NCBI GenBank assembly: GCA_023424585.1
Contig: JAFADT010000836.1
Coordinates: 1-8,734 of the forward strand
DNA: 8,734 bases
Direction: 5' to 3'
Source of the DNA: Pseudomonadota bacterium
Lineage (GTDB): Bacteria; Myxococcota; Myxococcia; Myxococcales; Myxococcaceae
Both the position numbers and the translations under genes were made by a program. Of the stretch, positions 1-5,309 are shown piece after piece. The notes beneath the pieces were generated by a model. That model ran no database searches. It was given only the letters and a program-made list of their open reading frames with translations, and had not been told where the DNA came from. Numbering within the stretch: position 1 is the first letter of the stretch; each line of letters opens with the position of its first letter.

Positions 1-94
1 CGGACCTGGAGCTGCCGCACCCGGCGAGGAACGCCATGGATGCCCCCAACGCCAGTCCCACCACCCAGTGACGCTTCGTCCTGTTCTGGAACAT
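1..94 (-). CDS. Putative lipoprotein, N-terminal fragment (runs off left edge)
   Basis: Only the first 31 codons are in the window. They read as a textbook lipoprotein signal peptide: a basic start (MFQNRTKRHW), a hydrophobic stretch (about residues 11-24), then the lipobox L-A-G-C with Cys26 as the predicted lipidation site, followed by GSS. The ATG (92-94 on the complement) has a purine-rich GGGGGA about 8 nt upstream, a plausible ribosome-binding site. The reading frame stays open to the edge. The mature domain is outside the window, so function cannot be stated. The gene is divergent from another small lipoprotein gene at 352. The lipobox makes coding likely despite the short length; the exact start is the best candidate, not proven. 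Confidence 0.7.
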   Translation of the reverse strand, partial: MFQNRTKRHWVVGLALGASMAFLAGCGSSRS

Positions 95-351
95 GTTCTC
101 AATCCCCCGTCCAAAGAGATGACTGGGGAAGAACGTAGACACGCCTCCGTCACGCGACAGGTGCCACGGACGCCGCCGCTCCTCCTGGAATCCGCGCGGG
201 TCCGGGCCGGCCGTGGAGCAGGCAGGCCCCGAGCCCCTTCCGCCAGGTGTCCTTGCCATCCGCGCGCTCCGTCACGGGGGCATGTCCCAAGCCGGACGGG
301 CCGCGTGTCTCAAGGTCGCGCGAAGGACGCGCCACCAGGGAGAGGGACCTC
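95..351. other. Divergent intergenic region between two lipoprotein genes
   Basis: This stretch of about 257 bp separates the start codons of two divergently transcribed lipoprotein genes and should hold both promoters. Several frames are open across it, but they give Arg/Pro/Gly-rich low-complexity peptides, have no ribosome-binding sites, and run into or against the real genes, so I read them as chance. I could not identify a convincing -35/-10 pair, a sigma-54 element (GG-N10-GC), or a strong terminator. The only clear site is the ribosome-binding sequence of the downstream gene near 341-345. Confidence 0.5.
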
Positions 352-888
352 ATGAAGCGAGCCGGATGGAGTGTCGCGCTGGGAGCGGGCTGCGCGCTGC
401 TGTTCGCGGCCTGCGGGGGCGGGCCGGAGGACTCCGGCGACCCCGAGAGCACGGAGTCCGTGAAGATGCGCATCTCGCTCGCGGGGGACGCGTGCGGTGT
501 CGTCGCGGCCTACGCGACCGTGAGCGCGCAGGACCTCCCGCCGCCGTCCCCCCAGTCCCTGTACGTGGGCAACGGCTACATCGAGGGCTACCTGAGCAAC
601 ATCCCCGTCGGGCCCCGGCGCCTCGTGGAGGTGAAGGCCTACAACCGGATGGGGCTGGAGGTGTACGCCGGCGGCACGACCGTGGACGTGTACCAGGGCT
701 CCGTGGCGTACGCGCAGCTCCAGCTGATGCGCAACTCGCGGAACTGCCCGGGCACGGGGACGGGCGACATCTACATCATCGGTACGCTGGAGGGTTCCGG
801 TCCGGACTGGGACGCGGGCTACGACGCGGGACCGGGGCCGGCCCAAGACGCCGGTGTGTACGACGCGGGCGTGTACGACGCGGGCTAG
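352..888 (+). CDS. Small lipoprotein with C-terminal Asp-Ala-Gly repeats
   Basis: Predicted 178-residue lipoprotein. The start is set by ATG at 352, preceded by AGAGG at 341-345 (6 nt spacing), and by a signal peptide starting exactly there: MKR, a hydrophobic core to residue 20, and lipobox F-A-A-C with Cys21. An upstream in-frame start at 247 would bury the signal peptide and is rejected. Mature Cys21 is followed by a Gly/Ser/Asp/Glu-rich linker, then a domain of about 100 residues (37-136) with the alternating pattern of a small beta-sandwich: IPVGPRRLVEVKAY, then a Gly turn, VYAGG, then VDVYQGSVAYAQLQL. Two cysteines outside the signal (49, 132) could pair. The tail has five DAG units (154-178), the last two as VYDAG-VYDAG. 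Such DAG-rich lipoproteins are common in myxobacteria. Specific function unknown; a cell-envelope location is inferred. Confidence 0.85.
   Translation: MKRAGWSVALGAGCALLFAACGGGPEDSGDPESTESVKMRISLAGDACGVVAAYATVSAQDLPPPSPQSLYVGNGYIEGYLSNIPVGPRRLVEVKAYNRMGLEVYAGGTTVDVYQGSVAYAQLQLMRNSRNCPGTGTGDIYIIGTLEGSGPDWDAGYDAGPGPAQDAGVYDAGVYDAG
856..885 (+). repeat. Two perfect 15-bp tandem repeats encoding VYDAG
   Basis: GTGTACGACGCGGGC occurs twice back to back (856-870 and 871-885), directly before the TAG stop of the lipoprotein gene. The copies are identical at every base. Three looser DAG units (GACGCGGGC or GACGCCGGT) lie just upstream from about 811. The pattern points to recent duplication and possible length variation between strains. 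Confidence 0.9.
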
Positions 889-1004
889 CCGCCGCGACAG
901 GTCCTGCGGGGAGCGGGGGTGGCCCGGCTGTGCGGCTCGACGTGGTCGGGTGGGGGAAACCGCGCGCCCACGACATGCTCGGCGCAGGGGTGAGGCTGTC
1001 GCCG

Positions 1005-1607
1005 CTACGGGCCCTGGCCGGAGAACCACGCGGTGAGGGCCAGGCGTGAAGCATGGACAGGCAGCACCTCGTGCTCCAGCCGCTCGCTCAGGAACACCAC
1101 CACGCGATCCAGCACCGGCGGCACATCCACCGGGGTGTCGGTGCCCTCCGGGAAGAGGCGCAGCACGCCGCCGTGCTCCGGCTTCCAATCCGCGTTCGCG
1201 TACCAGACAGCGGTGAGGCGGCGGTTGGACTGGCCCGGGAACGCGTCGAGGTGGCGGGCGTAGTGCGTCCCGCCGCCAGGGTAGCAGGCGAGCTGCACGT
1301 CGAAGCGGCCCAGCCCCAGGTACGCGCCCGTGGACACGGCCTCCCCCAGCGCCTGGAAGCGGTGCCACAGGGCATCCAGCTCCGGGGCGGCGCCGGGCAG
1401 CACCCACTCGATGTGGTCCCCGCGCACGGAGGTGTCGAGCGTGTGGTTCGCGCCGCGCCGGATGCCCGCGGGTCTCAGCGTCCGGGCCTCCACGCGCGCG
1501 AGCGCCACGGCCCGCACCCTCAGCGCCAGCGCCTCGCCCAGGAAGCCATCCCGCACGAAGTACCCATGCGAGCCCAGGGCCTCCACCTCCGAGTCCGTCA
1601 GCTCCAC
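1005..1607 (-). CDS. EGLN/PHD-like prolyl hydroxylase (2OG-Fe(II) dioxygenase)
   Basis: Predicted 2-oxoglutarate- and Fe(II)-dependent hydroxylase of the P4Hc/EGLN type, about 200 residues, cytoplasmic. All catalytic residues are visible (numbered from the GTG at 1607): iron ligands His119, Asp121 and His179, and Arg188 for the 2-oxoglutarate carboxylate. Tyr109 in ACYPGGGT corresponds to Tyr303 of human PHD2. Spacing is almost that of PHD2 (His-to-His 60 versus 61, His-to-Arg 9 in both). Other blocks shared with PHD2 are HGYFVRDGFLG near the N-terminus, RGDHIEW (62-68), GGVLRLFPEG and LEHEV. Human PHDs hydroxylate HIF-alpha, and Pseudomonas PPHD hydroxylates EF-Tu; EF-Tu or another protein proline is a reasonable but unproven substrate here. 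The frame extends to a GTG at 1655 (216 aa, ATG at 1649), but that stretch has poor codon bias and no ribosome-binding site, while AAGGA sits 10 nt before the GTG at 1607. Family call strong; start uncertain. Confidence 0.9.
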   Translation of the reverse strand: MELTDSEVEALGSHGYFVRDGFLGEALALRVRAVALARVEARTLRPAGIRRGANHTLDTSVRGDHIEWVLPGAAPELDALWHRFQALGEAVSTGAYLGLGRFDVQLACYPGGGTHYARHLDAFPGQSNRRLTAVWYANADWKPEHGGVLRLFPEGTDTPVDVPPVLDRVVVFLSERLEHEVLPVHASRLALTAWFSGQGP

Positions 1608-1677
1608 CTTGGGTCTTTCCTTTTCGGGCACCCGTCCGGAAGCCCGCATCCGCACGCTGCACCAGGACGCCCCCGCT

Positions 1678-1699
1678 CCGGAAGTGGGTAGACTTCCGG
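1678..1699. promoter_or_regulatory. Perfect 8-6-8 inverted repeat before the DUF4230 gene
   Basis: CCGGAAGT (1678-1685), a 6-base spacer, and ACTTCCGG (1692-1699) form a perfect inverted repeat ending 3 nt before the ATG at 1703, in the gap between two divergent genes. A further copy of the half-site CCGGAAG lies at 1636-1642. It could be an operator for a dimeric repressor or an RNA hairpin that covers the translation start. No separate Shine-Dalgarno sequence is visible between the repeat and the ATG. The symmetry is directly seen; the function is inference. Confidence 0.45.
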
Positions 1700-1702
1700 C
1701 CC

Positions 1703-2320
1703 ATGGAGAAGAACGCCTCGCGAACCCTCTCCCTCCTCGCCGCGGTCGCGCTCGGCGCGCTCGGGGCCTGGGTGCTGCTGCGTCCCGCGGCTCCCCGGCT
1801 GCCGGACACGGCGGCGGTGGTGGAGCAGATGCGGGAGGTGGCCCGGCTGGAGACGCTGGACGTGTCCCTCTACAAGAAGGTCACGTTCACGCCGGAGCCG
1901 CAGGCCACGGACGCGCTGTGGAAGGACGTGCTGCTCTGGGCCAGCTACACGCTCCAGGACCCGCACGGCCGCGCCATCGTGTTCGCGGACGCGCACCTGG
2001 GCTTTGACTTCCAGCGCTTCGACTCGAGCCACCTGCGCGCCGTGGGCACGCGCGTGGACGTGCTCCTGCCGCCGCTCCAGGTCACGGTGGCCCTGCGGCC
2101 CGGGGAGACGGAGGTCATCGACTCCAACCTGGACAGCGCGCAGACAGCGCAGCTGTTGGAGAAGGCCCGGCTGGCGTTTGAAAGGGAGGTGCGACAGGAC
2201 ACGCGCCTCCAAGAGAAGGCGCGTCAGTCCGCGGAGCGCTCGCTGCGGGGGCTGCTGCTCACGCTGGGTTTTCGCGAGGTGCGCTTTGTTGAAACCCTCC
2301 CTGTGGGAGCGGCCGGCTGA
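1703..2320 (+). CDS. DUF4230 domain protein, membrane-anchored
   Basis: A 205-residue protein of unknown function. Residues about 8-26 form one hydrophobic helix with a short basic N-terminus and no Cys lipobox, so it is probably an N-terminally anchored protein facing the periplasm. The rest matches the DUF4230 pattern as I recall it: a helix with VVEQMREVARLETL (39-52), a strand region VLLWASYTL then AIVFADAHLGFDFQRFD, RVDVLLPPLQVTVAL (117-131), EVIDSN, then a long charged helix (145-185) ending in LRGLLLTLGFREVRF. Length is typical of the family. The biochemical role is unknown. The ATG at 1703 is the first reasonable start and puts the membrane helix at the N-terminus, but lacks a clear Shine-Dalgarno and lies right behind an inverted repeat. 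The gene is divergent from the dioxygenase and followed by the AT-rich hipBA promoter. CTCCC-TGT-GGGAG near the 3' end could form a small hairpin but has no T-run. Confidence 0.85.
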   Translation: MEKNASRTLSLLAAVALGALGAWVLLRPAAPRLPDTAAVVEQMREVARLETLDVSLYKKVTFTPEPQATDALWKDVLLWASYTLQDPHGRAIVFADAHLGFDFQRFDSSHLRAVGTRVDVLLPPLQVTVALRPGETEVIDSNLDSAQTAQLLEKARLAFEREVRQDTRLQEKARQSAERSLRGLLLTLGFREVRFVETLPVGAAG

Positions 2321-2341
2321 CCCAGGGAGAGACCGCGCCAT

Positions 2342-2359
2342 TATCTTTCCGAGCGGATA
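2342..2359. promoter_or_regulatory. HipB-type operator O1 (TATCT-N8-GGATA)
   Basis: 18-bp dyad with left arm TATCT (2342-2346), an 8-base spacer, and right arm GGATA (2355-2359). The E. coli HipB operator is TATCC-N8-GGATA, so this site differs at one arm base and keeps the exact spacing. It lies upstream of hipB in an AT-rich gap. Probable binding site of the HipB dimer or HipBA complex for autorepression (inference from the family). Confidence 0.7.
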
Positions 2360-2368
2360 CTGAACAAA

Positions 2369-2386
2369 TATCCTATGGAGAAGATA
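2369..2386. promoter_or_regulatory. HipB-type operator O2 (TATCC-N8-AGATA)
   Basis: 18-bp dyad with left arm TATCC (2369-2373), an 8-base spacer, and right arm AGATA (2382-2386). It starts exactly 27 bp after O1. Its right arm overlaps the candidate -10 box GATAAT (2383-2388), so bound HipB would block RNA polymerase. One arm base differs from the E. coli consensus. Confidence 0.7.
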
Positions 2387-2388
2387 AT
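2383..2388 (+). promoter_or_regulatory. Candidate -10 box of the hipBA promoter
   Basis: GATAAT matches the sigma-70 consensus TATAAT at five of six bases and sits in the AT-rich gap before hipB. The matching -35 (CTGAAC at 2360-2365, 17 bp spacing) is weak. A second candidate is TATATT at 2410-2415, overlapping operator O3, which would give a leader of about 20 nt before the GTG at 2441. Either would be covered by bound HipB. The sequence alone does not decide between them. Confidence 0.35.
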
Positions 2389-2395
2389 TTAAGGA

Positions 2396-2413
2396 TATCT
2401 GCTAACCGGTATA
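2396..2413. promoter_or_regulatory. HipB-type operator O3 (TATCT-N8-GTATA)
   Basis: 18-bp dyad with left arm TATCT (2396-2400), an 8-base spacer, and right arm GTATA (2409-2413). It starts exactly 27 bp after O2, so the three sites form an even array. It is the weakest of the three, with one arm changed to the inverse of TATAC, and lies 27 bp before the hipB start codon. The next 27-bp position (2423) has no matching dyad. Confidence 0.6.
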
Positions 2414-2440
2414 TTTCCCGGCTCATCCACCGGAGAACGC

Positions 2441-2686
2441 GTGCGCCCCTTTCTCGTCCAGACCCCAGAGCAGCTCGGCTCGATCCTCCGGGGATACCGT
2501 CGGGAACGCGGGCTCACCCAGGGGCAACTGGCGGCAACCATCGGAGTCGCCCAAAGCGCGATCTCCTTCGCCGAAACGCACCCAGACCGAATAGGGGTCG
2601 AGCGCCTGTTCCGGATCCTCGCGGGATTGAACGTAGAGCTGGTCCTGCGCGACCGTGGGGCCCAGAAGACAGCATCGGAGTGGTAG
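2441..2686 (+). CDS. hipB: HipB-like antitoxin, XRE-family HTH repressor
   Basis: 81-residue antitoxin and autorepressor of a type II HipBA module. An HTH_3/XRE fold spans about residues 10-66: LGSILRGYRRERGLTQGQLAATIGV, then the recognition helix around AQSAISFAE (37-45), then VERLFRILAGLNVELVL. It resembles E. coli HipB (88 aa) along its length, including the strand after the HTH and a C-terminal tail ending in Glu-Trp, as E. coli HipB does. By family knowledge it dimerises, binds TATCC-N8-GGATA operators, and neutralises HipA; the free tail governs proteolysis in E. coli. The start is GTG at 2441, with GGAG at 2432-2435. hipA follows 3 nt after the stop, so the genes are co-transcribed. 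Three operator-like dyads precede it, supporting autoregulation. Confidence 0.9.
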   Translation: MRPFLVQTPEQLGSILRGYRRERGLTQGQLAATIGVAQSAISFAETHPDRIGVERLFRILAGLNVELVLRDRGAQKTASEW

Positions 2687-2689
2687 CCC

Positions 2690-4021
2690 ATGGCCCGCCC
2701 CTCCAAGACACGCGCCCTTGACGTGTGGATGAATGGCGAGCGCGTGGGTCAATGGACCGTCCACCACGGCGAACATCGCTTCGCCTACGCGGACGCTTGG
2801 CTCCTTTCGCCTCTGGCCCGGCCCCTGTCGCTCTCGATGCCATTGCGGCCCTCGCGGGAGCCGTACAGGACCGACGTGGTCCAACCCTTCTTCGACAACC
2901 TGCTGCCGGACAGCGACGAAATCCGCCGACGGATGATGAACCGGTTTGGCGCCGCCTCGACCTCACCATTCGATCTGCTTGAGGAGGTCGGGCGTGACTG
3001 CGTGGGGGCCGTCCAACTTCTCCGGCCCGATGCCACAGCGCCAGACGTCCACCGCATTCGTGGACGCAAGCTTTCACCCGCGGAGATCGGAAACATCCTG
3101 GCCCGCGTGCGGACTCCCACGCTGGGTGCGCAGGACGCTGATGACTTCCGAATCTCACTTGCGGGTGCCCAGGAGAAGACCGCACTCCTCTGGCACGACA
3201 ACGCATGGTGGGCTCCCGATGGCACCACGCCCACGACCCACATCTTCAAGCTCCCCATCCCCGCTTCAGCGCACCCAGGTGTCGACCTCTCGAACTCCGT
3301 CGAGAACGAATGGCTCTGCGCCCGACTCCTTCGCGGTTACGGCATCCCCTGCGCGTCGTCCGACCTCATGAGCTTCGGGGACCAGCGAGTGCTCGTCGTG
3401 ACGCGCTTCGACCGCAAGGTGGCTTCGAGTGGCGAATGGATCCTACGTCTCCCGCAGGAGGACTTCTGCCAGGTGACCAAGACCCCACCGGGCAAGAAAT
3501 ACGAGCGTGATGGAGGTCCTGGGATACCGAGGATCCTCGAGGTGCTTCTGGGCTCGACCCAGGCCCAGGAGGATCGCCTTGATTTCCTCAAGACGCAGTT
3601 CCTCTTCTGGTTGCTGTGCGCGATCGATGGCCATGCCAAGAACTTCAGCGTGTTCATTGAAGCGGCAGGGCGCTTCAGGCTGACGCCCCGGTACGACGTC
3701 ATCTCCGCCTATCCCTTTCTGGGCCGCAAACAGCATCAACTCTCACCCCATCGGGTGAAGATGGCGATGGCGGTCATCGGCAAGAACCGGCACTACGAAT
3801 GGAAGGGGATCCGCGTAGCGCACTGGATCGAAACCGCACACAAGTGCGGCCTCGGGGCAGCCGCGCCCAAGCTCTTCGAGGAGCTGATTGAGCAGACTCC
3901 CGGAGTCGTCGAGCAGGTGCGGTCCTCTCTGCCCGCCGACCTTCCGGACACCGTCAGTGCTCCGATCCTGGAAGGTCTGCTGAAGAAGGCCCAGGCTGCG
4001 AAGGACGGCTTCATCAAGTAG
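2690..4021 (+). CDS. hipA: HipA-like serine/threonine kinase toxin
   Basis: 443-residue type II toxin, full length compared with E. coli HipA (440 aa) and similar throughout. The N-terminal HipA domain holds VWMNGERVGQWT, ARPLSLSMPL and FFDNLLPDS (67-75). The kinase core holds RISLAGAQEK (154-163) with Ser156, equivalent to autophosphorylated Ser150 of E. coli. It also has THIFKLP with Lys187, LRLPQEDFCQ, DGGPGI, DGHAKNFS with catalytic Asp313, and RYDVISA with Asp336 for metal binding. Spacings between these residues equal those of E. coli HipA (31 and 23), so the enzyme looks active. E. coli HipA phosphorylates glutamyl-tRNA synthetase (GltX), halting translation and causing persistence; the same target is likely but unproven. 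GGAG at 2677-2680 inside the end of hipB serves as ribosome-binding site. Base composition is less GC-rich than in neighbours, which suggests acquisition by transfer. It ends 6 bp from the convergent TPR gene. Confidence 0.95.
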   Translation: MARPSKTRALDVWMNGERVGQWTVHHGEHRFAYADAWLLSPLARPLSLSMPLRPSREPYRTDVVQPFFDNLLPDSDEIRRRMMNRFGAASTSPFDLLEEVGRDCVGAVQLLRPDATAPDVHRIRGRKLSPAEIGNILARVRTPTLGAQDADDFRISLAGAQEKTALLWHDNAWWAPDGTTPTTHIFKLPIPASAHPGVDLSNSVENEWLCARLLRGYGIPCASSDLMSFGDQRVLVVTRFDRKVASSGEWILRLPQEDFCQVTKTPPGKKYERDGGPGIPRILEVLLGSTQAQEDRLDFLKTQFLFWLLCAIDGHAKNFSVFIEAAGRFRLTPRYDVISAYPFLGRKQHQLSPHRVKMAMAVIGKNRHYEWKGIRVAHWIETAHKCGLGAAAPKLFEELIEQTPGVVEQVRSSLPADLPDTVSAPILEGLLKKAQAAKDGFIK

Positions 4022-4027
4022 CGGCTG

Positions 4028-5269
4028 TCACTTCGGCTGCAACACGTCCCCCTCCAGCACGAACAGCCCGGGCACGCCGTCCGGCGCGTGCCCCAGCTCC
4101 GCGAGCCTCCGCGCCGATTCGCCGTCCGACTCGCGGCACAGGAGCGCCAGCTCACGGCGGCCCAGGCTCACGCGCAGCGGGCCTCCGCCCGTGGCTGCAT
4201 CCAGCCTGCGGCGCTGCGACTTCGTGAGCAGCCGTGCGCCGTCGTGCCCGTCGCCGCCCGCCACCGCCCAGATGCCAGAGAACGCCTCCGCCAGCCGCAC
4301 CTCGCCCTGGTCGATGACGACGGGCCGCACGTCCACGGGCCGAGCCTCCAGGTTGTGCCACGCCGCCGCGTCCACCGCCTCGAGCGTGAGCCCGGCGTCC
4401 TCCAGCGCGGAGGCCGGCAGGTAGCGCACGAACTCCGCGTCCTCCAGCACGTAGAAGACCTCCAGGCCCGCGGGCCCCGGGCGGAACAGCGCGCCCTGGG
4501 CCCCCGCCACGAAACCCGAGGGCCGCAGCACCGGGCGCAGCGCGTCCAGCGACACCCCCGAGGACAACCCGCCCAGCCGCGAGGCCAGCGCCTCCACGTG
4601 CGCGGTGAGCCCCTGCGTGCCCGGGGCCTCCTGATACGCGGCATACAGCGAGCCCACGTCCACGCGGCCCACCCCGCCCGAGGCCAGCTTCACCAGCAGG
4701 TCGCGGCCCTGCCGCCGGAAGGCGATGCCCGCACGCCCCAGCGCGGCCGTGAGCGCGGCCGTGAACTCCGGGCGCAGGACCTGCTCCTCGGGCGCGGGAG
4801 GCGGAGGCAGGTCCGCGGCCTCCAGCTCCGCGCGCAGCAGCTTCGCCTCCGCGTCGAGGGGATCCCGCTCCACGGCCTCGGCCACGTAGGCGCGGGCGCG
4901 CGCGCCCTCTCCCTGTCGCAGCGCGAGCACGGCCAGCACCTTGAGGGCCTCCGGGTCACCCGGGCTCAGGACCAGCGCCTCGCGCAGCTCCGCCTCCGCT
5001 TCGCGGTGCCGCTCCAGCCCCAGCAGCGCTCGCGCGAGGCCCAGGCGCACCTGGAGGTCCTTGGGGAAGTCCCGCCGCAGGGCCTGCATCCACGGCAGGG
5101 CCTCCCGCTCCGCGTCCGCGTTGATCAACGCATGCGCCACGGTGAGGCGCAGCGTGGGGCCAGGAGTCCGCGCGGCCTCCGCGCGCAGCGCCTCCAGCTC
5201 CGCGCCGCCGAGCACTTCACCCGCCTCCACCTTGCGGCGCAGGCGCTCCAGTTCCGCCGGGGAAATCAC
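4028..5269 (-). CDS. TPR protein with C-terminal DUF1444-like domain
   Basis: 413 residues, no signal peptide or membrane helix, so probably cytoplasmic. The N-terminal half is helical, with TPR-type units at about 72-104 (LGLARALLGLERHREAEAEL, then ALVLSPGDPEAL) and 107-140 (VLALRQGEGARARAYV, ending in ERDPLDAEA), and perhaps a degenerate one at 38-70. After a Pro-rich linker (153-160), residues 165-405 resemble DUF1444 (Bacillus YtpQ): LRPVLRPSGF, FYVLEDAEFVRYLP, AAAWHNLEARP, GDGHDGARLL and LRVSLGRRELALL fall in the same order. The role of DUF1444 is unknown; TPRs usually bind proteins. The start is GTG at 5269, with only a weak purine-rich site upstream. The hybrid kinase gene ends 40 bp upstream on the same strand, so the two may form an operon. 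DUF1444 assignment comes from recalled motifs. Confidence 0.8.
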   Translation of the reverse strand: MISPAELERLRRKVEAGEVLGGAELEALRAEAARTPGPTLRLTVAHALINADAEREALPWMQALRRDFPKDLQVRLGLARALLGLERHREAEAELREALVLSPGDPEALKVLAVLALRQGEGARARAYVAEAVERDPLDAEAKLLRAELEAADLPPPPAPEEQVLRPEFTAALTAALGRAGIAFRRQGRDLLVKLASGGVGRVDVGSLYAAYQEAPGTQGLTAHVEALASRLGGLSSGVSLDALRPVLRPSGFVAGAQGALFRPGPAGLEVFYVLEDAEFVRYLPASALEDAGLTLEAVDAAAWHNLEARPVDVRPVVIDQGEVRLAEAFSGIWAVAGGDGHDGARLLTKSQRRRLDAATGGGPLRVSLGRRELALLCRESDGESARRLAELGHAPDGVPGLFVLEGDVLQPK

Positions 5270-5309
5270 GCGCGGACTCTAATGGTCCACGCCTGGAGCG
5301 CCCAGCCCC

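Noticed and set aside
150..473. Minus-strand frame covering the lipoprotein intergenic region
   Set aside because: No ribosome-binding site, low-complexity product, and it overlaps the start of a well-supported lipoprotein gene.
310..1809. 499-codon open frame on the minus strand
   Set aside because: It runs antisense across the lipoprotein gene and out of frame across the dioxygenase gene, its product is Arg/Ala/Gly/Pro-rich without motifs, and both real genes have clear family or signal-peptide support.
2296..2312. CTCCC-TGT-GGGAG as a terminator of the DUF4230 gene
   Set aside because: Lies inside the coding sequence, has a five-base stem, and is not followed by a T-run.
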